A stretch of DNA of 64,000 bases. Source: an uncultured Flavobacteriaceae bacterium (GTDB lineage: Bacteria; Bacteroidota; Bacteroidia; Flavobacteriales; Flavobacteriaceae). Both the position numbers and the translations under genes were made by a program. The DNA lies in NCBI GenBank assembly GCA_943788695.1, contig CALSRG010000001.1, positions 1 to 64,000 on the forward strand, given 5' to 3'. Below the pieces are notes generated by a model that saw only the letters and a program-made list of their open reading frames with translations, searched no databases and had not been told where the DNA came from. Below are positions 30,201-41,700 of this stretch, piece by piece. Every line of letters starts with the position of its first letter. The first letter of the stretch is position 1.

Positions 30201-32744
30201 TACATCAATCGACAATGCGAAAGGCGGTCCTTGACAGCCACTTGAAATAGGCGTTACTTCGTAAATAACCGTCTGAACAACAGATGAAGTGTTTTCAAGT
30301 GTTTGTGAAATGGATACTTGAGGCGTCGATTCATTAATATCGCCTTCGACATCCAAATTATCTATGACAGTCCAAGTATAAGTCGTGCCGGCAGGCACAA
30401 TTATAGAAGCGTTTGGAACACCTGTTACTGGAACATATACAAAAGTGTCTTCACTACAAATAGGTGTCAACACCACATCTTCGATAAAGGGACGAGGACT
30501 GACAGACACCGTAATGTCAAAATCTAAACCAATACAGCTGCCAGATATAGGGGTCACCGTATAAACAATTGTTTCTGTAACATCAGAAATGCTTGTTAAG
30601 ATTTGACTAATTCCTCCAACTGGAGTGGTTTGATCTGATGATCCAGAAATAAAAGGATTGGTTGAAACAGTCCAAGTATATAATGTATTTGCCGGTACAA
30701 TTTGTCCCGGTGGTGTATTCACGGGGACCACATCAAATGCATCACCGCTACAAATTGACTCAAATTTGTCCGTTACAATTGGTCGAGGTTCTACTGTAAT
30801 GTCCACTTGGAAAGTTTGTCCAATACAGCCGTCTACGGTAGTTGGCTCTACCGTGTAGGTTACTATTTGATCTACATGAGACGTGTTAATTAAGTCTTGG
30901 CTAATACTCGATTGAGGAACAGTTTGAGCCAGCTCTCCCTCTACATCATTATTAGCGGCTACGGTCCAGGTATAGGTTGTTCCAGCAGGTACAATATTTG
31001 GACCTATTGGACTGTCATTTACTGGTAAAACGTCAAAGGTGTCTTCACTACAAATTGTCGCAGTCATGTCCTGAATTTCAGGAGTAGGATCGATAAATAA
31101 ATTTACCACTTCTACAATACCTGGACATCCGTTGATATATGGTGTGATGGTATATTCGAGACGTTCTACCACATTTGTAGCATTTTGTACTACCTGAGAT
31201 GGAATTTGAGTACCAAGACCACTAGTCAAATAACCCGACAGGTTTAATCCTGCAAAAGTGACATCCCAAGTATAAGTTATAGAACCAGATGGTGAGGTTG
31301 GTGTGTTAATATTAATAACAGGCGTGTTATAAGTACTACAAACTATTTCATCAGAAATAGGATTGATTTCAGCAGATGGCAATACCGTAATGGTATAGTA
31401 AAAGTTAGAACCCGGACAAGCCGAGGCGTCATTGGTAGTCGCACTAGCCTCAAACACCAAATCAATTGGCGCTTGAGTCTTATTTTCTAAAACCATCGAT
31501 GGTATACTTGCTGCGCCTGACAATTGCGATACCCCAATCAAATCTGCAGCATTCGGTGGATTGGGTATAGTCCATTGTATGTTCACGTCTGGCGTTGTTG
31601 ACGATATGGTAACTGGAGCTGAAGCATCCATATTACATAAAATTTGATCATTATCGCTAAAAAGAAGCACTGGAACTGGATTGATAGTGATTTCAAATAC
31701 AAGAGGCGGTCCCTCACAACCAGCCGCTGTAGGCGTGACCTCGTATATGAGTGTGAAGGCTATTGTCAATCCATTTTCTAAAACGAGCGAAGGAAAATCA
31801 CCGTTTCCATTCGTCGGGTAACCCGAGACTAAAAGTGGTACCGTAGTATTTTGAAGCTCCCACTGATAAGTTGTATTTGCCACTGTGGAATCAAAGGTCA
31901 CTGCACCAAAAGTATCACCACTACAACCTAACTGCGTGTCGTTCGTTAGAATAGATATGGTAGGCTCTGGCTTTACTGTTACTGTTACTGTAAATGGATT
32001 TCCATCACAGCCATTCGTGCTTGGCGTCACTTCATAAAACAATATTTGGTCAACAAATGAATCATTTGTCAAGGCTTGGCTAATACTCGATTGAGGAACA
32101 GTTTGAGCCAGCTCTCCCTGAACATCATTATTAGCCGCTACGGTCCAGGTATAGGTTGTTCCAGCAGGTACAATATTTCCTGGAGGACTATTGGTTGGTT
32201 GAACCAAAAATGATTCGCCGCTACAAATGACTGCAACTTTGTCTGTAATGGTTGGTTTTGGATCAACAGAAACGGTTAAATTGAATGTATCCCCAACGCA
32301 GCCCAAGCTCGTTGTAGGCGTGATAACATATGTTACTATTTGAGTAGAATTTGACTCATTTATTAAGGTCTGAGTTACCAAACTAGACGACCCTACACTA
32401 TTACTCTCGCCAGTGATATTTGGATTGTCGTTAACGGTCCAAGTATAGGTGGTGTTATTTGGTATGATGTCCGTTGGATCGGCATCACCAGATGCCAAAT
32501 CGAGTGTAAAAGATGTGTTGGAACAAATTTGATCTAACTTATCGGCAATGGCTGGTTTTGGATTAACGGTAACCACTATAATAAATGGATCTCCGACACA
32601 ATTACCAATGTCTCCTGATGTAGGCACAACTGTATAAGTCAAGATTTGAATTTGATTGGTTTCATTAGTCAAGGCCTGAACAAAAGATGCCTGATCATTC
32701 TCTGCAGTTTGACCAGTGATAGTCAAGATTTGGCTGATCGACAC
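27267..32744 (-). CDS. sprB-like: C-terminal part of giant SprB-like adhesin (PKD-like and SprB repeats, T9SS type B signal)
   Basis: 1,825 residues as read, but this is the second part of a single gene starting at 42999: the first frame ends at 32695 inside this one and a single extra base at about 32724 separates them. Residues 1-1000 hold about a dozen diverged PKD-like units (pattern CS-G-x-F-x3-P-x2-G...-IVPAGTTYTWTV). Then come SprB-like repeats (FGCSYVFQYTIEPP; GGVPPYTGTGSYTF; GGTPPYTGDGMFTV), a PKD domain near 1700 (VDWDFGDGTSVIGDPNPSHI) and the gliding-motility-associated C-terminal domain (VPNAFTPNGDGINDTIRP, MSIYDTWGGLLYLETG, GNYIIVVKAVTFQG). The last is the T9SS type B signal that sends the adhesin to the surface. 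sprF follows 10 bp downstream. Confidence 0.88.
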   Translation of the reverse strand: MSISQILTITGQTAENDQASFVQALTNETNQIQILTYTVVPTSGDIGNCVGDPFIIVVTVNPKPAIADKLDQICSNTSFTLDLASGDADPTDIIPNNTTYTWTVNDNPNITGESNSVGSSSLVTQTLINESNSTQIVTYVITPTTSLGCVGDTFNLTVSVDPKPTITDKVAVICSGESFLVQPTNSPPGNIVPAGTTYTWTVAANNDVQGELAQTVPQSSISQALTNDSFVDQILFYEVTPSTNGCDGNPFTVTVTVKPEPTISILTNDTQLGCSGDTFGAVTFDSTVANTTYQWELQNTTVPLLVSGYPTNGNGDFPSLVLENGLTIAFTLIYEVTPTAAGCEGPPLVFEITINPVPVLLFSDNDQILCNMDASAPVTISSTTPDVNIQWTIPNPPNAADLIGVSQLSGAASIPSMVLENKTQAPIDLVFEASATTNDASACPGSNFYYTITVLPSAEINPISDEIVCSTYNTPVININTPTSPSGSITYTWDVTFAGLNLSGYLTSGLGTQIPSQVVQNATNVVERLEYTITPYINGCPGIVEVVNLFIDPTPEIQDMTATICSEDTFDVLPVNDSPIGPNIVPAGTTYTWTVAANNDVEGELAQTVPQSSISQDLINTSHVDQIVTYTVEPTTVDGCIGQTFQVDITVEPRPIVTDKFESICSGDAFDVVPVNTPPGQIVPANTLYTWTVSTNPFISGSSDQTTPVGGISQILTSISDVTETIVYTVTPISGSCIGLDFDITVSVSPRPFIEDVVLTPICSEDTFVYVPVTGVPNASIIVPAGTTYTWTVIDNLDVEGDINESTPQVSISQTLENTSSVVQTVIYEVTPISSGCQGPPFALSIDVKPRPHVINMPQMTNTQCSGEPFIILPQDGIPDAGTIIPAGTTYTWVVSSPNFDLNGWSNNSTPSATISQTLVNTTNIEQQIGYTVTPEADGCIGEPFDVLIWVEPKPYIPNVIQTLCDSESYVLSPVNGINPDGTTIIPNVTTYTWSDPLVVGSTDLNDVTGWTTAVDAPFFDSGILENNTTDQQTVIFTITPTYFVTSNPLIAQCVGDDFTITITLNPSPEMNEVITDVACSYSNPICGASIELSPIGGNPFTYEWIYLTDPSILLPNSTDEDQYDLCPGDYQVTVLDDFGCSYVFQYTIEPPTPIDFQIETLVNISCNNVNVPPCDGYIDLGISGGTAPYVSMEWFTESMSGVFDVIVATNTDVLTNACEGNYVLVVIDDNGCEFTSPIYTIENLNTPIIVLNETVSDYNNFEISCNNSADGFVHVDLTGGSGTFTYTFESGGSFYTDSDLSTPNFLEFDNLPAGDYTLTITDANCPYDIIRNFTLTEPTVLSGLATLTSDPIDCFGETETYDITASGGVPPYTGTGSYTFAAGTNSVIITDANGCSTTVQVTVVEPPVLSATATIINPIPCFGETATIEVVAAGGTPPYTGDGMFTVSTGIFVYTVTDGNNCTYTDSIQVDEPEELTFTIDSITDPTCSPDWSYTNGSICITISGGTNPVPVGTGWLSYGNGEWCLENLSEGAYVVTVTDDNNCPTKTENITLMRPPAIDAFITSTQSVDCSAQTITQTNYIFVEGGSPPYTITWSGGDVCDPATQQCMQTTVSGTYTAFIHDTESLANGCPPIEVDVVVDLEELGDASFTYTSPSTLFCSVLSMNDPIQFTDTSTGDVISVDWDFGDGTSVIGDPNPSHIYTDSGTYTVTQTVNYPYGCSYSVTEDILITKGYELIVPNAFTPNGDGINDTIRPVFNCMEEITMSIYDTWGGLLYLETGDDIYGWDGLIDGRPAENGNYIIVVKAVTFQGLIVDYNGPITLLK

Positions 32745-35700
32745 TAGCCCAAGAATAGGTTGTCCCTATTGGAACCGTATTCCCTGCAATTGAAGAAGGA
32801 TCAAAATTTATCGGTTCTTCATCTTCAGAACAAATTATAAACTGCTCATCCTGAATATTGGGCACTTGGCCTACATCAACCTGAGCCAGGTTAGATGTAA
32901 TCAGTGTACATCCTCCCTCTGAAAAACTGACCTCACAGTAATAATACTTTGTGCCCGTCGGAGTAGATGGTGGCGTAAATGTTGATGAGGTTTCTGTTAA
33001 TAAAGTCCCTCCTGTATTAGACGGTACTGAATTTTCAAACCATTGATAAGTAGCTGTACCTACAAAATTCTGTACGCTTACCGTTAAATCTGTTGTTGAT
33101 CCATCCAAACAAACCGTCTGGGTCGGCTGTGGCTGCTGAGTGAATTCAGGCGCTGGAATCACATCAACTGTAGTATTACCACTTGTAGTTGAACATCCCG
33201 ATGCCGTTGTCGTCACAACTACATAGTAATCCGTAGTGCCGACAGGAACCGTCGGTGGTGTATAAGTAGAACCTGTTCCTACAGGAGTTGAAGTGTCACT
33301 AGCGTCATACCACTCGTAAGTATACGACGATGGATCTGCACCACCAGTAGCCGTTACAATTAAATCCGTTGGTGTACTGCCCAAACACAATTGTTGTGTG
33401 CTAATGTTTAAAGTTAATAACGGATCAGCTAATACATTAACCTGTGCTAAAGCACTAGAAACTGCATCACATCCACTGCCATCATAATCTACTGAAACAT
33501 AATAGAAATATGTGCCAACCGTAGTGTAAGTCGGTGGTGTGTAAGATATCGAATCTGGCCCAACAGCTATGTAGGTGACTCCATTGTCTGTGCTTTCAAA
33601 CCACTGATAAGAAGGCGTGCCTACTCCTGTAGTGTGAGTAACCGTCAACTCAGAACTGTCTCCACCAACGCACAAATCCTGTGAAACTATAGGATCTGTA
33701 GTGATCTCTACATCTGGAACTACATCAACCTGAGCCAGGTTAGATGTAATCAGTGTACATCCTCCCTCTGAAAAACTGACCTCACAGTAATAATACTTTG
33801 TGCCCGTCGGAGTAGATGGTGGCGTAAATGTTGATGAGGTTTCTGTTAATAAAGTCCCTCCTGTATTAGACGGTACTGAATTTTCAAACCATTGATAAGT
33901 AGCTGTACCTACAAAATTCTGTACGCTTACCGTTAAATCTGTTGTTGATCCATCCAAACAAACCGTCTGGGTCGGCTGTGGCTGTTGAGTGAATTCAGGC
34001 GCTGGAATCACATCAACTGTAGTATTACCACTTGTAGTTGAACATCCCGATGCCGTTGTCGTCACAACTACATAGTAATCCGTAGTGCCGACAGGAACCG
34101 TCGGTGGTGTATAAGTAGAACCTGTTCCTACAGGAGTTGAAGTGTCACTAGCGTCATACCACTCGTAAGTATACGACGATGGATCTGCACCACCAGTAGC
34201 CGTTACAATTAAATCCGTTGGTGTACTGCCCAAACACAATTGTTGTGTGCTAATGTTTAAAGTTAATAACGGATCAGATAATACATTAACCTGTGCTAAA
34301 GCACTAGAAACTGCATCACATCCACTGCCATCATAATCTACTGAAACATAATAGAAATATGTGCCAACCGTAGTGTAAGTCGGTGGTGTGTAAGATATCG
34401 AATCTGGCCCAACAGCTATGTAGGTGACTCCATTGTCTGTGCTTTCAAACCACTGATAAGAAGGCGTGCCTACTCCTGTAGTGTGAGTAACCGTCAACTC
34501 AGAACTGTCTCCACCAACGCACAAATCCTGTGAAACTATAGGATCTGTAGTGATCTCTACATCTGGAACTACATCAACCTGAGCCAGGTTAGATGTAATC
34601 AGTGTACATCCTCCCTCTGAAAAACTGACCTCACAGTAATAATACTTTGTGCCCGTCGGAGTAGATGGTGGCGTAAATGTTGATGAGGTTTCTGTTAATA
34701 AAGTCCCTCCTGTATTAGACGGTACTGAATTTTCAAACCATTGATAAGTAGCTGTACCTACAAAATTCTGTACGCTTACCGTTAAATCTGTTGTTGATCC
34801 ATCCAAACAAACCGTCTGGGTCGGCTGTGGCTGTTGAGTGAATTCAGGCGCTGGAATCACATCAACTGTAGTATTACCACTTGTAGTTGAACATCCCGAT
34901 GCCGTTGTCGTCACAACTACATAGTAATCCGTAGTGCCGACAGGAACCGTCGGTGGTGTATAAGTAGAACCTGTTCCTACAGGAGTTGAAGTGTCACTAG
35001 CGTCATACCACTCGTAAGTATACGACGATGGATCTGCACCACCAGTAGCCGTTACAATTAAATCCGTTGGTGTACTGCCCAAACACAATTGTTGTGTGCT
35101 AATGTTTAAAGTTAATAACGGATCAGATAATACATTAACCTGTGCTAAAGCACTAGAAACTGCATCACATCCACTGCCATCATAATCTACTGAAACATAA
35201 TAGAAATATGTGCCAACCGTAGTGTAAGTCGGTGGTGTGTAAGATATCGAATCTGGCCCAACAGCTATGTAGGTGACTCCATTGTCTGTGCTTTCAAACC
35301 ACTGATAAGAAGGCGTGCCTACTCCTGTAGTGTGAGTAACCGTCAACTCAGAACTGTCTCCACCAACGCACAAATCCTGTGAAACTATAGGATCTGTAGT
35401 GATCTCTACATCTGGAACTACATCAACCTGAGCCAGGTTAGATGTAATCAGTGTACATCCTCCCTCTGAAAAACTGACCTCACAGTAATAATACTTTGTG
35501 CCCGTCGGAGTAGATGGTGGCGTAAATGTTGATGAGGTTTCTGTTAATAAAGTCCCTCCTGTATTAGACGGTACTGAATTTTCAAACCATTGATAAGTAG
35601 CTGTACCTACAAAATTCTGTACGCTTACCGTTAAATCTGTTGTTGATCCATCCAAACAAACCGTCTGGGTCGGCTGTGGCTGTTGAGTGAATTCAGGCGC

Positions 35701-38700
35701 TGGAATCACATCAACTGTAGTATTACCACTTGTAGTTGAACATCCCGATGCCGTTGTCGTCACAACTACATAGTAATCCGTAGTGCCGACAGGAACCGTC
35801 GGTGGTGTATAAGTAGAACCTGTTCCTACAGGAGTTGAAGTGTCACTAGCGTCATACCACTCGTAAGTATACGACGATGGATCTGCACCACCAGTAGCCG
35901 TTACAATTAAATCCGTTGGTGTACTGCCCAAACACAATTGTTGTGTGCTAATGTTTAAAGTTAATAACGGATCAGCTAATACATTAACCTGTGCTAAAGC
36001 ACTAGAAACTGCATCACATCCACTGCCATCATAATCTACTGAAACATAATAGAAATATGTGCCAACCGTAGTGTAAGTCGGTGGTGTGTAAGATATCGAA
36101 TCTGGCCCAACAGCTATGTAGGTGACTCCATTGTCTGTGCTTTCAAACCACTGATAAGAAGGCGTGCCTACTCCTGTAGTGTGAGTAACCGTCAACTCAG
36201 AACTGTCTCCACCAACGCACAAATCCTGTGAAACTATAGGATCTGTAGTGATCTCTACATCTGGTTGGACCGAAATGATATATGTACTGGATGGACCTGG
36301 ACATGCCGAGCCATCTGCTACAATGGCAATGACATCAATCTCAATATCAACCGTAAAAGGATTAGAGTTGGTTAAAGTAAATGCTGGCAAGGTGTCTTGT
36401 GTTCCAGTTGTGGCTGTAAATCCGTCTATACCTGAAGTCTCAATATCAGGTGTGACGATTTCCCATTGATACGTTATATTAGTCGTACTTGAGTTAAATG
36501 GCACTGCTAAAGTCGTTCCTCCATCGCATATTTCTTGATCTGGTATACTGAAGCTTACCGTCGGAGCAGGATTGACCGTTAACAAAAAGTTTTGTGGTGT
36601 TCCCGTACATCCCTCATATACTGGTGTGACCTGGTACTCCAATGTATAGGGATCGTCTCCGCCATTGTTTACTATCTGACCAACCAACGAGGTTCCACTG
36701 CCGTCAATAGGATAATCTGTTATGTCATCAACTTCAGGTGAAGTCACCGGAGGATTCATAAGTACCCAATTGAAATCTGCTCCTGTAACATTTGATACAA
36801 AATTAACTGTAGTAAATGCCGTTCCGCCACAAATTGTCTCTGCCGCTATGGCCGTTAAAGTCGGTATCGGATTTACCGTTATCGTAAATTCTTCTGGTAC
36901 CCCTGTACAAGTCACACCAGCATTGGTAAAGGTCGGTGTTACCGTAATCGTTGCAATTAATGGTTCGTATGGTGGATTATCGTTCAAAGCCGTAAAGGAA
37001 GGAATATTACCAGTGCCTGAAGTTGGACTCAGACCAATTGATTCATCAATACTCCATGAGTAAGACGTTGTACCTCCTGTGTTTTGAGTACTGAACACAA
37101 TCTCTGATTGGGTATCATTATGACACAATACCAAATCAGTAGGATCATCAACCTGAGCCGATGGATTTACCGTTATCGTAAATTCTTCTGGTACCCCTGT
37201 ACAAGTCACACCAGCATTGGTAAAGGTCGGTGTTACCGTAATCGTTGCAATTAATGGTTCGTATGGTGGATTATCGTTCAAAGCCGTAAAGGAAGGAATA
37301 TTACCAGTGCCTGAAGTTGGACTCAGACCAATTGATTCATCAATACTCCATGAGTAAGACGTTGTACCTCCTGTGTTTTGAGTACTGAACACAATCTCTG
37401 ATTGGGTATCATTATGACACAATACCAAATCAGTAGGATCATCAACCTGAGCCGATGGATTTACCGTTATCGTAAATTCTTCTGGTACCCCTGTACAAGT
37501 CACACCAGCATTGGTAAAGGTCGGTGTTACCGTAATCGTTGCAATTAATGGTTCGTATGGTGGGTTATCGTTCAAAGCCGTAAAGGAAGGAATATTACCA
37601 GTGCCTGAAGTTGGACTCAGACCAATTGATTCATCAATACTCCATGAGTAAGACGTTGTACCTCCTGTGTTTTGAGTACTGAACACAATCTCTGATTGGG
37701 TATCATTATGACACAATACCAAATCAGTAGGATCATCGACCTGAGCCGATGGATTTACCGTTATCGTAAATTCTTCTGGTACCCCTGTACAAGTCACACC
37801 AGCATTGGTAAAGGTCGGTGTTACCGTAATCGTTGCAATTAATGGTTCGTATGGTGGGTTATCGTTCAAAGCCGTAAAGGAAGGAATATTACCAGTGCCT
37901 GAAGTTGGACTCAGACCAATTGATTCATCAATACTCCATGAGTAAGACGTTGTACCTCCTGTGTTTTGAGTACTGAACACAATCTCTGATTGGGTATCAT
38001 TATGACACAATACCAAATCAGTAGGATCATCAACCTGAGCCGATGGATTTACCGTTATCGTGAAGGTCTCTGTAGCGCCGGCGCAGTTAACAGATGATCC
38101 GGTTGAGTTACTGAATGAAGACACTACGCTAACAGTTGCAACGATAGGCTCTGTGCCTGCTGCAGCAGTAAAAGAAGGTAAATTGCCTTGTCCCGTTGTT
38201 GGGCTTAATCCAATAGATTGATCAATACTCCAATCATAAATCGTTTCACCAGTAGATTGAGCATTGGTAAAAACAACCTCATCGGTCACATCTCCAGAGC
38301 AATAAACCACATCAGCAATGGGATCAATTTGTCCTCTAGGGTTTACAGTTATGTTGTAAACTTGAAGGCTTCCCAAACAGGATTCGGCATCGGAGGTAGT
38401 GGCCTGAGCCGTAATTTCTATGACTTGAGCAGTGTCTACACTGGGATCAAGGTCCAACGTAAATACTGGAATTGTTGTTGTTCCAGAGGTTTGTGTCACC
38501 CCAGAAATAGCCACTGGTAAACTCGTTACATTCCAAGTAATCGTAGCACCAGCAGTTGGGGAAGTTAGCGTTACTTCACTGCTATCTTCACCTGTACACA
38601 CCTCTTGATCTGGTATACTGAAGCTTACCGTCGGAGCAGGATTGACCGTTAACAAAAAGTTTTGTGGTGTTCCCGTACATCCCTCATATACTGGTGTGAC

Positions 38701-41700
38701 CTGGTACTCCAATGTATAGGGATCGTCTCCGCCATTGTTTACTATCTGACCAACCAACGAGGTTCCACTGCCGTCAATAGGATAATCTGTTATGTCATCA
38801 ACTTCAGGTGAAGTCACCGGAGGATTCATAAGTACCCAATTGAAATCTGCTCCTGTAACATTTGATACAAAATTAACTGTAGTAAATGCCGTTCCGCCAC
38901 AAATTGTCTCTGCCGCTATGGCCGTTAAAGTCGGTATCGGATTTACCGTTATCGTAAATTCTTCTGGTACCCCTGTACAAGTCACACCAGCATTGGTAAA
39001 GGTCGGTGTTACCGTAATCGTTGCAATTAATGGTTCGTATGGTGGATTATCGTTCAAAGCCGTAAAGGAAGGAATATTACCAGTGCCTGAAGTTGGACTC
39101 AGACCAATTGATTCATCAATACTCCATGAGTAAGACGTTGTACCTCCTGTGTTTTGAGTACTGAACACAATCTCTGATTGGGTATCATTATGACACAATA
39201 CCAAATCAGTAGGATCATCGACCTGAGCCGATGGATTTACCGTTATCGTAAATTCTTCTGGTACCCCTGTACAAGTCACACCAGCATTGGTAAAGGTCGG
39301 TGTTACCGTAATCGTTGCAATTAATGGTTCGTATGGTGGGTTATCGTTCAAAGCCGTAAAGGAAGGAATATTACCAGTGCCTGAAGTTGGACTCAGACCA
39401 ATTGATTCATCAATACTCCATGAGTAAGACGTTGTACCTCCTGTGTTTTGAGTACTGAACACAATCTCTGATTGGGTATCATTATGACACAATACCAAAT
39501 CAGTAGGATCATCGACCTGAGCCGATGGATTTACCGTTATCGTAAATTCTTCTGGTACCCCTGTACAAGTCACACCAGCATTGGTAAAGGTCGGTGTTAC
39601 CGTAATCGTTGCAATTAATGGTTCGTATGGTGGGTTATCGTTCAAAGCCGTAAAGGAAGGAATATTACCAGTGCCTGAAGTTGGACTCAGACCAATTGAT
39701 TCATCAATACTCCATGAGTAAGACGTTGTACCTCCTGTGTTTTGAGTACTGAACACAATCTCTGATTGGGTATCATTATGACACAATACCAAATCAGTAG
39801 GATCATCGACCTGAGCCGATGGATTTACCGTTATCGTAAATTCTTCTGGTACCCCTGTACAAGTCACACCAGCATTGGTAAAGGTCGGTGTTACCGTAAT
39901 CGTTGCAATTAATGGTTCGTATGGTGGGTTATCGTTCAAAGCCGTAAAGGAAGGAATATTACCAGTGCCTGAAGTTGGACTCAGACCAATTGATTCATCA
40001 ATACTCCATGAGTAAGACGTTGTACCTCCTGTGTTTTGAGTACTGAACACAATCTCTGATTGGGTATCATTATGACACAATACCAAATCAGTAGGATCAT
40101 CGACCTGAGCCGATGGATTTACCGTTATCGTGAAGGTCTTCTGGTAGCCCGGCTGCACAGAGGTCGCACCAGCATCGGTAAAGGTCGGTGTTACCGTAAT
40201 CGTTGCAATTAATGGTTCGTATGGTGGGTTATCGTTCAAAGCCGTAAAGGAAGGAATGTCACCAGTCCCAGTGGCTTGCAAACCAATAGTGTCGTTACTA
40301 TTGGTCCAATGAAAAGTCGTCCCAGATTCGGTAGTAGAAAAAGAAATGGGTAAAGTAGTGTTCCCATTGCAATAAACCACATTTGAAGTTGGGTTGACTT
40401 GTCCTAAAGGAATCACTTCTACTGTAGCTTGATCTATAGCTTCGACACAAGGTCCAACTGGATCGTCAGTAGTTAAAGTAAATGTAATTGCACCAATAAA
40501 ATCTGTATCAGGGGTAAAGGTTGCGCTGAGATCAAAGGGGTCAGAAAAAGTCCCAGAAACGTCAGAAGTCCAAGTGGCGGAGGAGGCTGCGCCTCCAATC
40601 GTTCCTGCTAATTGAATGACTGTATTCACACAAAAAGGATCATACACTCCTGCATCAGCAGTAGCCTCTGGCTGAACATTAACAGTAACAGTATCGCTTA
40701 CTGCAGGACAAGGCCCAACCGGATCATCTGAAGTAAGCGTAAAAATAATTGTTCCAGTATAATCTATCGGCGGCGCGTAAGTTACGTTTAAATCGTTAGC
40801 ACTGGGGTTAAATGACCCTCCAGTCACAGAAGATATCCAAGTTCCTTGAGTAGTACCTCCACTAATGGATCCAGTTAAAATAATGTCCGCATTCACGCAA
40901 GTGACAGTGGGCCCTGAAGCTGTTATTAATACTTCTGGGAAAATATCAATCGAACCTGATAAAATATTGTCCCCACATTCATTAGTAAGGGTAAGTGTAT
41001 AAGGATAGGTTCCGGCTGTAGTGAAAGTGATGGTTGGATTTAATGCGGTAACATCGCTCACTGTAACCCCTGAAGCACCCTGGAAATCCCATAAAAAGGT
41101 AGCAGCTTGTTCCGCATAACAATCAAAAACCTCTAAATCAAAGGTATAGCTCTCATTTTCACAGAGCTCGACCACTGGCAAGGTGGTTTGAGGCTTTTCT
41201 TTAATTGTTATGACTTTGGTCATCGTATCTGGCTCACACATGGTGCCAGCAGTAGCAATATCTAGACTAACGGTTAAACTAACCTCATAAATTCCTGGAG
41301 TGTTGAACTGAAAATCTGGTTCAAAAGATGAGGCACTTGTTCCATTAGCAAATTCCCAATCTGGACTATTTGATACAGGACAATTATCTGGATTTGTTGC
41401 GGTGACTGACCACTCATAGATATTGGAAATACCGCAATCCGTTGTACTTGAATTATTAGTAGATGACACTTCAACAGGACCGCAAACCAAATAGGTACTG
41501 AGGTCGAAGTTCGAAACAACCTCAGGGATTACACAAATGGTTTGGGTGAAGTAAGTAATCCCACATCGGTTACTTTGGCCTGAAGAACCTGTAAAGAGTG
41601 TGACATCATAATTTCCGGGCTGCAAAAACGTAATATCGATTTGAGAAGTGGCAGTTGTAAACCAAGAAGATGCGGACTCTGCGGAAGTTGAAATACCACC

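Larger units (their letters stand above)
36533..40139. repeat. Large direct duplication containing both 294-bp groups
   Basis: Bases 36533-38069 and 38603-40139 match nearly perfectly with a constant offset of 2,070. Each copy has a 338-bp leader (one diverged PKD-like domain) followed by four 294-bp units. The 533-bp spacer between them encodes two other PKD-like domains that are not duplicated elsewhere. It shows that a block of five domains was copied as a unit, in addition to single-unit expansion. Confidence 0.88.

Noticed and set aside
26459..31000. Plus-strand ORFs across sprF and the adhesin C-terminal half
   Set aside because: Shadows of the real minus-strand genes; their codon content follows from the opposite strand.
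36248..39133. Plus-strand ORFs of 73 to 113 codons inside the adhesin region, two of them identical
   Set aside because: They are antisense to the adhesin repeats. Identical copies arise because the same repeat is read backwards twice. No family signature and no start context.
32881..40116. Regular repeats resembling a CRISPR array
   Set aside because: Units are 849 or 294 bp, fully coding and in phase with the adhesin frame. There are no short repeats with unique spacers and no cas genes.
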